Source of the DNA: Verrucomicrobiales bacterium
GTDB lineage: Bacteria; Verrucomicrobiota; Verrucomicrobiia; Verrucomicrobiales; DEV007
DNA: 64,000 nt
Assembly (NCBI GenBank): GCA_029213005.1
Contig: JARGPI010000012.1
Span: forward strand, 124,001 to 188,000
Reading direction: 5' to 3'
Positions 1-8,056 of this stretch are shown one piece after another (position 1 is the stretch's first letter; every line of letters starts with the position of its first letter). Below the pieces are notes generated by a model. It saw only the letters and a list, made by a program, of their open reading frames with translations. It ran no database searches and had not been told where the DNA came from. Both the position numbers and the translations under genes were made by a program.

Positions 1-115
1 AGCCCTGATCATCCGTATAGATCACCACCACGTTGGGCGATCGATCCCCCCGCTGAGACAAGCCGATCGCGATGGAACCGACAAAAAGCGCTATAAGTAA
101 AAACGTGTGCTTCAT
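1..115 (-). CDS. Sulfatase, N-terminal fragment (runs off window start)
   Basis: Only the first 38 codons lie in the window; the gene continues beyond position 1. The protein starts with a hydrophobic signal segment (residues 3-20) and then reads PNVVVIYTDDQG, the first metal-binding strand of the type I sulfatase fold, where the paired Asp residues bind calcium. The start ATG overlaps the stop of the upstream lactonase gene by four bases (ATGA), so the two are probably translated together. The active-site cysteine region is outside the window, so substrate and catalytic competence cannot be judged. Confidence 0.85.
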   Translation of the reverse strand, partial: MKHTFLLIALFVGSIAIGLSQRGDRSPNVVVIYTDDQG

Positions 116-1041
116 GGCTTGGCTTGATACTTTTCATTCTTCCGTGGTGCCTCAAAGAAAAGCGCCCCGCTTGTCTGAGTCTTCCGGCGATAGACCTTAT
201 CGCCACAGGCCACATGCAAATACTGGTGTCCCGGGCCGGCAAAACAAACACTCACCAGATTGGTATCCTGGGGTTTCGGTATCACGCCTCCCATCCGGCC
301 GGTTGGATCAAACATCTGAAGCCCTTCCGCAGTCGTTACGTAGTATCGCCCATGAATATCGGTCGCCGAACCGTCTCCCTTTGCAATCTCCGGCGTCGCG
401 ACCGGTGCCCGCATTGTCATGTAGGGACTTGGGTGAGATAGCGTCCCGTCTTCCTCGATTTTAAACACCCAGACATTGACGCCACCATAGTCCGAAACCG
501 CGAGGGTCCCCTGATCCGGAGACAAGGTGATCCCATTAGGCTTGTTGATCACACCGGCATTGACGACCGTCATCTTACCCGACGAATCAATGCGCCGGAT
601 CTCACGAGTCGGTGTCATCGTGAAGTAAAGGTCTCCGCCGTGAGTCACCACGAGGTCATTCGGCCGAACGTCTTCAGCGAGCAGAGCTTCCTCTCCTGCC
701 GCCGTGTAAACGACCACTTTTTTACCTTTTGCCACACAGGCATACAATTTTCCGTCCGCCCCCCACTGGAGCCCGCTGATCCCGGGGGCATTTTTGATAA
801 ACTCGGTGGTTTTTCCCTCCAAATCGACTTTGTAGACGGCATTTCCCTCTTTCACATCCGAAAAATAGAGATTGCCCTCGCCATCGGCGCAGAGCCCGTC
901 TGTAAAAGCATGCCCTTCGCTAACCACCTCCCAGTTCTCGCCCTCAATCAACACCTGACTGAGCGGCATATCTTGAGAACCAACGAGATGAGTAAAGAGA
1001 CAGGGCAAAATAAAACCGAAAAACCGGCGAATCGAAATCAT
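112..1041 (-). CDS. SMP-30/gluconolactonase/LRE-family secreted beta-propeller protein
   Basis: A 309-residue protein with an N-terminal signal peptide (about residues 1-22) followed by a six-bladed propeller of the SMP-30/gluconolactonase type. Typical strands are visible: FTDGLCADGEGNLYFSDV near residue 46, KPNGITLSPD near 175 and LAVSDYGG near 190, carrying the Asn and Asp that bind the divalent metal in this family. Family members hydrolyse sugar lactones; the substrate here is unknown. It overlaps the sulfatase downstream by four bases, which suggests a shared role in handling sulfated sugars outside the cytoplasm. Confidence 0.85.
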   Translation of the reverse strand: MISIRRFFGFILPCLFTHLVGSQDMPLSQVLIEGENWEVVSEGHAFTDGLCADGEGNLYFSDVKEGNAVYKVDLEGKTTEFIKNAPGISGLQWGADGKLYACVAKGKKVVVYTAAGEEALLAEDVRPNDLVVTHGGDLYFTMTPTREIRRIDSSGKMTVVNAGVINKPNGITLSPDQGTLAVSDYGGVNVWVFKIEEDGTLSHPSPYMTMRAPVATPEIAKGDGSATDIHGRYYVTTAEGLQMFDPTGRMGGVIPKPQDTNLVSVCFAGPGHQYLHVACGDKVYRRKTQTSGALFFEAPRKNEKYQAKP

Positions 1042-1159
1042 CCGGAAAGAATGATCAAGGTCTCACTAAGATTCAACCTCGCCATCACGTTATTAAGCGA
1101 AGTTAAAGCTGGACCCCAAATCATTTTGCATTTTTTAATATTTTATATAAATTAAAGGT

Positions 1160-1477
1160 ATGGAAATTAGAATGATAATTCTAACGATTTTCCTCGGATT
1201 CGCGACCGGAGCCATCGCGACTGAAATCACCTCAGAGAATCACTACAAGTTAAAAGCTGTCTATGAGGCTCTCCCTAAAACGGATGGAAACCATGACGGT
1301 ATCCTGACGCTGGTGGAGCTTCGGGAATATGTGGAGCGGAAATTCAATGACCGTGCGACCTCCCGCTCCAACTTCTACCTCAGCAAATTTTTAAAAAATG
1401 AACCCGAGGCGGATAAAAACCACGACGGCGTGCTGACAAAGCCGGAACTACTTCTCCATCTCCAGGAACCCTCATAG
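1160..1477 (+). CDS. Small secreted EF-hand protein
   Basis: A 105-residue protein with a signal-like hydrophobic start (residues 5-20) and two EF-hand calcium loops: DGNHDGILTLVE and, about 50 residues later, DKNHDGVLTKPE. Both keep Asp at positions 1 and 5, Asn at 3, Gly at 6 and Glu at 12, so both should bind calcium. An AAAGG sequence lies a few bases upstream of the ATG; an in-frame ATG four codons later is possible. A strong terminator follows. Small EF-hand proteins of this sort are common in Verrucomicrobiota and Planctomycetota, but the role of this one is unknown. Confidence 0.75.
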   Translation: MEIRMIILTIFLGFATGAIATEITSENHYKLKAVYEALPKTDGNHDGILTLVELREYVERKFNDRATSRSNFYLSKFLKNEPEADKNHDGVLTKPELLLHLQEPS

Positions 1478-1509
1478 TTCCTGTTTCATCTCGCAGCTGA
1501 AGACCGGGG

Positions 1510-1537
1510 AGACTTGCCTTTTGGTAAGTCTTTTTTT
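1510..1537 (+). terminator. Rho-independent terminator after the EF-hand gene
   Basis: A 9-bp stem (AGACTTGCC with GGTAAGTCT, one G-U pair) closes a TTTT loop and is followed by seven T. It ends the EF-hand transcript. It also lies across the longest possible reading frame of the next gene, which supports starting that sulfatase at 1580. Confidence 0.85.
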
Positions 1538-1579
1538 CGGTTTGGACAATGCCCCTCGATCTGGTCTAACCTCTGTGCC

Positions 1580-3058
1580 ATGAGGTGCCTGCTCTTCTGT
1601 TGTTTACTTTCCACCTTCGGTTACTCGGCGGATAAACCGGATATTCTGATGATCGCGGTCGACGATCTTCGTCCGATGTTGGGTTGCTACGGTGATAAAA
1701 ACATCAAGACCCCGAACATCGATCAACTGGCCGCCTCCGGGACGCTTTTCGAAAGAGCCTACTGCCAATACGCAAAATGCGGGACCTCGCGACTGTCCCT
1801 GCTAACCGGGCTCCGGCCCGATGCGATCGGCGTATTCAGCAACCGGGATAAAGATGTCGCCGATTTCCGGAATCAAAATCCAAATCTAAAACCGATCGGC
1901 CAATGGTTTAAGGAAAACGGCTATATCACACGCAGCTTCGGTAAAATTTACCATGACGGCTGGGACAATCCAGCAGATTGGAGCGAACCGGCCGCTCCGG
2001 GGCGTCCCGGGGAAATGCTGGAAATCGTCGACCCGGAAAACCCGAGCGGTCCGACGATAATTGCAGACCGGTTCGCATGTCCTGTCATGCAGAGCCCCGA
2101 TGTTCCGGACGAGCATCTATTTGCCGGTAGAATGACTCGCGATGTGATGTCATTGATCGCCGAACCGTCCGAAAAGCCCCGCTTTATCGCGATCGGTTAT
2201 CGGCGACCTCATCTCCCCTTTGTTGCTCCAAAGACCTACTATGACCTGTATCAACCCGACGCTACCTGGCTGACGCGATTCCCATCCCCGCCGGAAAACG
2301 TTTTTCCAGTGGCCTGGTTCAATTCCGATGGCTATCAAGGTGCCGCCCGGAAAGCGGGCCTCACCATACCGAATCCACCGAACCGTGAGCAAGCCATCGC
2401 CTGGAACGGGTATGAAATGAGAAGCTACCAGGGAGTTCGTAAAAACGGTCGACTTACTGAATCCGATCAACTCACCTATATACACGCCTACGCCGCTTGT
2501 GTTTCCTATATCGATGCCCAAATCGGGAAGGTGATGCGGGCGCTGGAAAAATCGAAGAAGAAAGATAATACCGTTGTCGTCCTGTGGTCGGATCACGGCT
2601 GGCATCTCGGAGAACACAGTGCCTGGGGCAAGATGACAAACTATGAAATCGCGACGCGTGTTCCTTTGATTTTCAAGGGGCCCGGGATTCAGGCGCGAAG
2701 GACGTCGTCATTTGCCGAACTGGTAGATATATACCCAACCCTCTGCCGTCTTTCAAGGATAGAAATGCCAACTCATCTAGAGGGAGATGATATATCAAAT
2801 CAACTCATCGAAGCGGTGCCCAATTCAGTCAAAACGGCCGCCTACAGTCAGTATTCCCGCTACAATGGAAAGTATACTGGACGTGCGGTGCGAACCGATC
2901 GATTTCGTTATATCGCCTGGTATGATCGGGATAAAAATCTTATCGCTGAGGAATATTATGACGCTTTCGAAGACCCGGGTGAAACGAAGAACCTCATCGA
3001 TCAACTTGATGAGGATAAAATCATCGAGTGTCGCTCCTGGCTCAGGAAATCAAAATAA
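1580..3058 (+). CDS. Secreted sulfatase, iduronate-2-sulfatase-like
   Basis: A 492-residue type I sulfatase. The ATG at 1580 is preferred because it opens a signal peptide (MRCLLFCCLLSTFGYSA) and because a longer frame from 1514 would run through the upstream terminator. Metal-site residues are visible in AVDDLRPMLGCYG (about 26-38) and in SDHGWHLGEHSAWGK in the C-terminal half. The active-site segment reads C-G-T-S-R with Cys67 as the expected formylglycine precursor; the usual Pro or Ala two residues after Cys is Thr here. The layout resembles iduronate-2-sulfatase-like enzymes of marine bacteria. No formylglycine-generating enzyme is in the window. The true substrate is unknown. Confidence 0.88.
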   Translation: MRCLLFCCLLSTFGYSADKPDILMIAVDDLRPMLGCYGDKNIKTPNIDQLAASGTLFERAYCQYAKCGTSRLSLLTGLRPDAIGVFSNRDKDVADFRNQNPNLKPIGQWFKENGYITRSFGKIYHDGWDNPADWSEPAAPGRPGEMLEIVDPENPSGPTIIADRFACPVMQSPDVPDEHLFAGRMTRDVMSLIAEPSEKPRFIAIGYRRPHLPFVAPKTYYDLYQPDATWLTRFPSPPENVFPVAWFNSDGYQGAARKAGLTIPNPPNREQAIAWNGYEMRSYQGVRKNGRLTESDQLTYIHAYAACVSYIDAQIGKVMRALEKSKKKDNTVVVLWSDHGWHLGEHSAWGKMTNYEIATRVPLIFKGPGIQARRTSSFAELVDIYPTLCRLSRIEMPTHLEGDDISNQLIEAVPNSVKTAAYSQYSRYNGKYTGRAVRTDRFRYIAWYDRDKNLIAEEYYDAFEDPGETKNLIDQLDEDKIIECRSWLRKSK

Positions 3059-3241
3059 AGCTTCGACTTCATTTGAAGCTCCAGACTCCATTTTCCCGGA
3101 CTGGAGAGTCAACTTGATGGGCGGCATGCATTCCCCTCCCGAAATACAATCGTCGCCGGAACTGCTGCGCTGAAATGATTCAGGCTGCGACAGGTTACCG
3201 ACAACAAATAAGGCTGAGAATGCTAAAAACAGAACTCGCAT
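3050..3241 (-). CDS. Small secreted protein downstream of the floA operon
   Basis: A 63-residue frame starting with a clear signal peptide (MRVLFLAFSALFVVG) and followed by a short polar region with two Cys residues (DDCISGGECMPP). A good Shine-Dalgarno sequence, GGAAGG, precedes this ATG; a longer frame from 3283 would lack one and would spoil the signal peptide. It follows the proline-rich membrane protein gene by about 30 bases on the same strand and its end overlaps the end of the convergent sulfatase by nine bases. I do not recognise a family. It may be real on the strength of its ribosome-binding site and leader. Confidence 0.45.
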   Translation of the reverse strand: MRVLFLAFSALFVVGNLSQPESFQRSSSGDDCISGGECMPPIKLTLQSGKMESGASNEVEALF

Positions 3242-3272
3242 CCGCCTTCCGACGACTCCCGAATTCTCCGGC

Positions 3273-3776
3273 TTACAAATCAAAACCTTTCGGCTTATCC
3301 AACACCTCTTTGAGGACGAGGGCGCGCCGGAGTTCGTTTGGATTTTTCAGAGTCGCAGCGATACTCCGCTTCCGCCGAACCGGTTTTGCCGGAGGCGCTT
3401 TGACCACAACCGGTTTCGCGCGGGGCACGACGACCTCAGGTTCTACCGGCTCCGGAGCTTTCACCGGGATCGGCGGTGGAGAAAGCTTACGCTGAGCTTC
3501 GGCGATCTCCTTCCGCCGCATTTCGAACAGCTCCTGCAGGGTCTGGGGAACCGATTCGGGCTGCCGGGGAACATCCTCGACCGTTCGAGATTCAGGAATA
3601 GGCGGAACCACCACCGGACGCGGCGGCTCCGGTTCCGGATTATCCCAGCGACGGCGCAAATTTCGACGATAATCCCGTCGTTTGGCCGCTGCTTTTCTGA
3701 ACTGAGCCATCAACCATCTGACGAAGATGATTGCGACCATCGCCAGATAGAGCCATGGGATTTCCGGTTTATCCAT
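3273..3776 (-). CDS. Proline-rich single-pass membrane protein, partner of FloA
   Basis: A 167-residue protein with one membrane segment near the N terminus (about residues 7-22), then a basic stretch, a long Pro/Glu/Val-rich linker (about 45-130) and a short C-terminal helix-like block (TLKNPNELRRALVLKEVLDK). The start ATG shares one base with the floA stop codon (TAATG), so the two are translationally coupled. The C-terminal block looks like a docking motif at the end of a flexible tether. No function can be assigned; coupling to floA suggests a role at FloA membrane microdomains. Confidence 0.7.
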   Translation of the reverse strand: MDKPEIPWLYLAMVAIIFVRWLMAQFRKAAAKRRDYRRNLRRRWDNPEPEPPRPVVVPPIPESRTVEDVPRQPESVPQTLQELFEMRRKEIAEAQRKLSPPPIPVKAPEPVEPEVVVPRAKPVVVKAPPAKPVRRKRSIAATLKNPNELRRALVLKEVLDKPKGFDL

Positions 3777-4789
3777 TAGAACTTGTCGTTGTGATCCGAG
3801 TCCTCTTCTCCGGCGATACTGGTGCGCATCTCGGTATCTGCCACGATATTTTTGTATCTGGCGTAGTCCATGATGCCGAGATTTCCGCTGCGGAATGCTT
3901 CGGCCATTGCCATCGGCACCTGGGCTTCCGCTTCGACGAGGCGGGCTTTCATCTCCTGGGTTTTGGCGGACATTTCCTGCTCGGTAGCGACGGCGGCCGC
4001 GCGGCGAACCTCAGCTTTTGCCTGGGCGACCTGCTTATCCGCTTCGGCCTGGCTGATCTGAAGATTTGCTCCGATGTTTTCGCCAACATCCACGTCGGCA
4101 ATATCGATCGAGATCAACTCAAACGCGGTATTGGAATCCAGTCCCCGCTCAAGGACCCGCTTCGAGATATCATCAGGGTTTTCCAGAACATCTTTGTGAG
4201 AACTGGCGGAACCGATCGAAGTAACGATGCCCTCATTCACCCGGGCGATAATGGTTTCCTCAGTAGCACCACCGACAAAGCGATCCAGATTGGTCCGGAC
4301 GGTGACCCGGGCCCGGGCGCGGAGCTGAATACCGTCGCGGGCGACCGCATCAATTTTCCCACCGCCACCGGGACAGTCAATAACCGCCGGGTTGATGGAG
4401 GTCCGGACCGCCTCAAGGACCGTTTTGCCGGTTCCTTTTACCGCCAAATCGATGGCGCAGGCACGCTGAAAAGTCAGAGGGATCGCGGCTTTATCGGCAG
4501 CAATCATCGCGAGAACGACCTGATCGACTTCCCCACCGGCGAGATAGTGAGCTTCGAGGTCGTCGGCGTCAAAAGGAAGACCGGCCTTTACCCCTTTAAT
4601 CCGACTATCAACGATCAACGCTGCCGGAACTTTCCGAATCCACATTCCGATCAAGTGAAACAAACTAATCGGTGCATTTGAAACCAGTGCCCGAATCCAA
4701 AGCCCGATAAAACGACTGAGTATGAGAAAAATTGCCAGCGCGACGAGAATTCCGCCCGCGATGACGATCATTGGTATATTTTGTAGCAT
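3776..4789 (-). CDS. floA: Flotillin-like protein FloA
   Basis: A 337-residue FloA (YqfA/UPF0365) homologue, close to the usual family length. It has an N-terminal hydrophobic hairpin (about residues 6-50), a PHB/SPFH-like domain with stretches such as GIQLRARARVTVRTNLDRFVGG, and a C-terminal coiled coil rich in Ala, Glu and Lys (about 235-305). FloA proteins scaffold membrane microdomains and affect the activity of membrane-bound enzymes. The gene is first in a minus-strand run with the proline-rich protein and possibly the small secreted protein. A pair of 22-bp repeats lies just upstream of its start. Confidence 0.92.
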   Translation of the reverse strand: MLQNIPMIVIAGGILVALAIFLILSRFIGLWIRALVSNAPISLFHLIGMWIRKVPAALIVDSRIKGVKAGLPFDADDLEAHYLAGGEVDQVVLAMIAADKAAIPLTFQRACAIDLAVKGTGKTVLEAVRTSINPAVIDCPGGGGKIDAVARDGIQLRARARVTVRTNLDRFVGGATEETIIARVNEGIVTSIGSASSHKDVLENPDDISKRVLERGLDSNTAFELISIDIADVDVGENIGANLQISQAEADKQVAQAKAEVRRAAAVATEQEMSAKTQEMKARLVEAEAQVPMAMAEAFRSGNLGIMDYARYKNIVADTEMRTSIAGEEDSDHNDKF

Positions 4790-4814
4790 GTTTTTGTGGT
4801 AGTAAAAGTGAAAC

Positions 4815-4849
4815 GGTACCCTGTACCGTCCGGGACTGTACCCTGTACA
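4815..4849. repeat. 22-bp-period repeat, locus 1 (two copies)
   Basis: Two 13-bp cores, GGTACCCTGTACC at 4815 and TGTACCCTGTACA at 4837, start exactly 22 bases apart, separated by GTCCGGGAC. Each core is an imperfect palindrome (TGTAC, three bases, GTACA). It lies between the start of floA and the end of the SGNH hydrolase gene, both on the minus strand. The same element occurs at five other places in this window. Confidence 0.85.
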
Positions 4850-4904
4850 ATCCCAAACAATACGCTATGAAACGATAAGAATAAATGCTAATCGGCGCTT
4901 TCCG

Positions 4905-6011
4905 CTATTTTTCTGTAGCGAGAATACGGGTCAACAACGGTTCCATCGCATCGGCCTGTCTCATAAATCCAAGGTCGTTGGGATGTGACCCATCCGTAGT
5001 GCCTTCGCCATCCTCCCCAAGGAGATTTTCGCCCTCAAGGTAATATATATTTTTCACTCCGGATGATACCAGATTATCAAAGGCTTTTAACTGAGCTCCG
5101 CGGCTGCCTTCATGCCGAAGTCTTTTTGATATATGTATCCAGGAATTAGCGTAGGTCCGGTCCTCAACGAGAACAATCGGTGTTTCCGGACGGGAAACGC
5201 GGATTATTTGAACGAGCGCCTCGGCGTTTTCGACCACTTCCGATTCGGTCATATTCGGCAGACAATCGATTACGTAGACTTCAGGATTCAGCTCGGCAAG
5301 AAGCGCTCCGACTTCCGGCTCCATTTTGCCATTACCGGAAAATCCCAGATTAATGACAGGACGATCAAGGCGACGTCCCAGAATCGCCGGATGCGCCATT
5401 CCGGGCCGGGACGCCGACGCTCCGTGGGTGATTGACGTGCCGTAAAACAGAATAGGTTTTTCGCGACGCGGAGCGACCGGTTCAAATACATTTCCTTTTG
5501 GAATCCCTACTTCCAGTTTCGTTACCTGATTATATAATGGCAGGTAGGCCATGTAGGTACGTTTCCCGGCATCAAGTCCCTCCAGCTTAAACTCCACTTC
5601 CTGTCCAGACGGTCGGCTCACATTCACCCATCTCCATTTTCCGTCGGGCGCCAATGCATAGAGATCGATCCCACTCACTCCGGTCGCCGGCATGTGGGCC
5701 ATCGCAATTCGGGAACTACCCAGGGAATACTTTATCGTGAATTTAGTCGCATCGGTATTGAAGCGGAAACAGAGCCCCGCGCTGTGCCGACTCAAATTCC
5801 ACACAGCTCCCCGGACAATATTCTGAGCTTTGGAAGGCAAACGATCATAGGGCGATTCCAAATCGTCGGTGGTCCAACCCCGGCCTTCCAACCCGAGTTG
5901 AGCTCCGTCGTGCCAGACCAGTTCCGGGCCCGGGGCGGGCTTTTCGGCGAGAACCTGTGGACCGCCGCAAAAAGCGATAAACAAGAATGTGGTGGTTAAA
6001 AACAGTTTCAT
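4905..6011 (-). CDS. Secreted two-domain SGNH/GDSL hydrolase
   Basis: A 368-residue protein with a signal peptide (about 1-22), an N-terminal beta-sandwich-like domain (about 30-180) and a C-terminal SGNH hydrolase domain. The catalytic blocks are visible: GTSITHG with Ser193, GFSGNG near 223-228, LPNM with Asn253, and DGSHPND near the C terminus carrying the Asp-His pair. This architecture is typical of secreted carbohydrate esterases that remove acetyl or other acyl groups from polysaccharides. The substrate is not evident from sequence. It fits with the neighbouring sulfatases as part of polysaccharide breakdown. Confidence 0.87.
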   Translation of the reverse strand: MKLFLTTTFLFIAFCGGPQVLAEKPAPGPELVWHDGAQLGLEGRGWTTDDLESPYDRLPSKAQNIVRGAVWNLSRHSAGLCFRFNTDATKFTIKYSLGSSRIAMAHMPATGVSGIDLYALAPDGKWRWVNVSRPSGQEVEFKLEGLDAGKRTYMAYLPLYNQVTKLEVGIPKGNVFEPVAPRREKPILFYGTSITHGASASRPGMAHPAILGRRLDRPVINLGFSGNGKMEPEVGALLAELNPEVYVIDCLPNMTESEVVENAEALVQIIRVSRPETPIVLVEDRTYANSWIHISKRLRHEGSRGAQLKAFDNLVSSGVKNIYYLEGENLLGEDGEGTTDGSHPNDLGFMRQADAMEPLLTRILATEK

Positions 6012-6086
6012 ATTTCGGGTTGAAACTGGAGGGGAAACGCTGCGATGTCAAAAGAGCAAAGTGCCCAATTTCCCGGTAATCGGGGT

Positions 6087-7037
6087 TTACCCGAGAAGGG
6101 CTGAGACATGTTCCGAAACCGCTTTAGCAAGACCTTCCCGATTGTAGCCGCCTTCGAGAACGGAAACCAGTCTTCCCCCGGCAAATTCCCCGGCTATTCC
6201 GGAGAGGATTCCGGTCAATTCGACAAATTGTGGATCGGTGAGGGTGAAATCGCCCAGGGGATCGCCGTCCCGACTGTCAAAGCCGGCAGAAATAATCACC
6301 AGATCCGGCTGATACTCTTTCATCTTCACGGCAAAACGTTTTCGGAACGCGTGGCCAACCTCATCCATTCCGCTCCCCGCCGGTAGAGGCGCGTTCATTG
6401 TGGTATGGCGGCCTTTCCCCTGCCCCGTCTCGTCAAATTTGCCCGTGCCCGGATACCAGGGATGTTGATGGGTGCTGAAGTAAAAGACATTTCCGTCCTC
6501 GTAGAAAATATCCTGCGTGCCGTTTCCGTGATGCACGTCCCAATCGATGATCGCGACCCGCTCGGATCCGTACTTTTTCCGGGCGTACCGGGCCGCAATC
6601 GCCGCGTTGTTAAACACGCAGAATCCCATCCCCCGACTCGCTGTGGCATGATGCCCCGGAGGCCGCACCGCACAGAAGGCATTGTCGAGCTGATCGGTCA
6701 TCACCCCGTCGATCGCATTGAGAAGACTCCCCGCCGCCTGTTTTGCGATGGCGAGGGAACGCGGCCCAAAATTAGTATCCCCGGTACTGAGAGTTCCGGA
6801 ACGTTTCCCGTCGATCTCGGTCTTCACCGTTTTCAGATAGGACTCGCTGTGGACGAGGAGAATTTCGTCATCCGTGACATCGCGCAACTCCAGCGGGAGA
6901 CATTTCCCGACGATACGATCTGCTTTCAACTGACGGTGAATCGCTTCGATCCTCCCGGGCGCCTCCGGGTGATAGTTTCCCGGATCGTGCTCCGTGAAGG
7001 ATAAATCGAGAACTAAACCGGTTCGCTTCATCGCCAC
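6087..7037 (-). CDS. Histone deacetylase family / AcuC-like deacetylase
   Basis: A 316-residue class II-type HDAC family protein. The active site is intact: RPPGHHA with His129-His130, DWDVHHGNGTQ with Asp167 and His169 as zinc ligands, AGFDSRDGDP with Asp254 as the third ligand, and a late LEGGYN with the transition-state Tyr. Bacterial members deacetylate acetyl-lysine proteins, acetylpolyamines or small amides; the substrate here cannot be told. A second ATG two codons downstream is an alternative start. The gene begins three bases after the stop of the DUF3592 gene, so they form an operon. Confidence 0.9.
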   Translation of the reverse strand: MAMKRTGLVLDLSFTEHDPGNYHPEAPGRIEAIHRQLKADRIVGKCLPLELRDVTDDEILLVHSESYLKTVKTEIDGKRSGTLSTGDTNFGPRSLAIAKQAAGSLLNAIDGVMTDQLDNAFCAVRPPGHHATASRGMGFCVFNNAAIAARYARKKYGSERVAIIDWDVHHGNGTQDIFYEDGNVFYFSTHQHPWYPGTGKFDETGQGKGRHTTMNAPLPAGSGMDEVGHAFRKRFAVKMKEYQPDLVIISAGFDSRDGDPLGDFTLTDPQFVELTGILSGIAGEFAGGRLVSVLEGGYNREGLAKAVSEHVSALLG

Positions 7038-7040
7038 ATT

Positions 7041-7541
7041 CTACCGTTTTCGCAGCGCCGAGACAACCATTCCCAATCCTCCCAATACAAAGAGTCCCGG
7101 GAACCAAATCGAGTAAATCGAAGCTTTCGAATCCTTTTTCAAAACTGCGGTAGAAGGCTCCTCGGGATTGACGTAACAAACCGCCTCGGATCCAACGGGA
7201 TAATCCTTCCGTTTCGACTCGATTTTATCCTCATGAGAACTGGCCGGCTGGATTCGTTTGTATTTGGTCCCGGTGTATTCCGTGCCATCGAACTGGTAGC
7301 GATATTCCGTCACCAAAGCATACATCGTTCCGTAATGTTGGTTCAAGCCACTGCTATCGATCTCTGATTTTTCGATCACGCAGGGAGTTTCCACCCAATC
7401 ATTCATCCGGCTCGACTTCTGAAAGAAGGCCCACAAATACCAGACAAACAGGCTTCCGACCGCGATGAGAAACAGTCCCATCACCACCATCCAAAGCCTT
7501 CCGGCGAGCTCACTTCCTTTTTGATTTGTTGACTTTTTCAC
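7041..7541 (-). CDS. DUF3592-type membrane protein
   Basis: A 166-residue protein with a membrane helix near the N terminus (about 15-40) and another near the C terminus (about 143-160), framing an extracytoplasmic beta-rich domain (about 50-130) with the YxxDGxxYTG and DYPVGSEAVCYVNPEEPS strings typical of DUF3592. The family has no established function. It is immediately upstream of and probably co-transcribed with the HDAC-like gene, and is divergent from yqeY. Confidence 0.75.
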   Translation of the reverse strand: MKKSTNQKGSELAGRLWMVVMGLFLIAVGSLFVWYLWAFFQKSSRMNDWVETPCVIEKSEIDSSGLNQHYGTMYALVTEYRYQFDGTEYTGTKYKRIQPASSHEDKIESKRKDYPVGSEAVCYVNPEEPSTAVLKKDSKASIYSIWFPGLFVLGGLGMVVSALRKR

Positions 7542-7576
7542 TTAGCGATTGGTTAAAAGAGTGTCTAATGTAGCGC

Positions 7577-8032
7577 ATGAGTGATTTATCCCAACAACTT
7601 ACGGATGATATGAAGACGGCGATGCGCGAAAAAGACAAAGTCGCGCTTGGAACCATTCGTATGTTGAAGTCTGCGATCAAAAATTCGGCCATCGAAAAAG
7701 GTGGTGCAGATGCCGAACTGACAGACGCCGAAATTTCCAACGTGATCCGCAAGGAAGTCAAAAAACGCCAGGACTCGATCGAACAATACGAGAAAGCAGA
7801 GCGTCCCGAGCTTGCCGAAGTCGAGAAAGCCGAAATTGAAGTTCTCCAAAAGTACCTTCCCGCTCAACTCACTGAGGAAGAGCTCGAGAAGGCCGTCGAC
7901 GCAGCCATTGCTGAGGTTGGTGCCACCTCAAAAAAGGAGATGGGTCAAGTTATGAAGCTCCTTCAGGAGACCACGGGCGGAAGAGCCGATGGGAAAGCTC
8001 TTTCAAAGGCCGTAATGGCAAAACTGGGATGA
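7577..8032 (+). CDS. yqeY: GatB/YqeY domain protein
   Basis: A 151-residue YqeY-like protein of normal family length. It is highly charged and helical, with the family pattern MREKDKVALGTIRMLKSAIKN at the start, the VIRKEVKKRQDSIEQYEKA block in the middle and GRADGKALSKAVMAKL at the C terminus. The fold matches the tRNA-binding tail domain of GatB, and the protein may act on tRNA or amidotransferase function, but its role is not settled. It is followed 24 bases later by ubiE on the same strand. Confidence 0.9.
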   Translation: MSDLSQQLTDDMKTAMREKDKVALGTIRMLKSAIKNSAIEKGGADAELTDAEISNVIRKEVKKRQDSIEQYEKAERPELAEVEKAEIEVLQKYLPAQLTEEELEKAVDAAIAEVGATSKKEMGQVMKLLQETTGGRADGKALSKAVMAKLG

Positions 8033-8056
8033 TTTCGGCTCCGAGATCCGCCCTCT

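Noticed and set aside
1514..1579. N-terminal extension of the first full sulfatase
   Set aside because: It would run through a strong terminator and precede a good signal peptide that starts at 1580.
3731..4681. 316-residue plus-strand frame opposite floA
   Set aside because: floA is a clear family match on the other strand; the frame is an antisense shadow without a recognisable domain.
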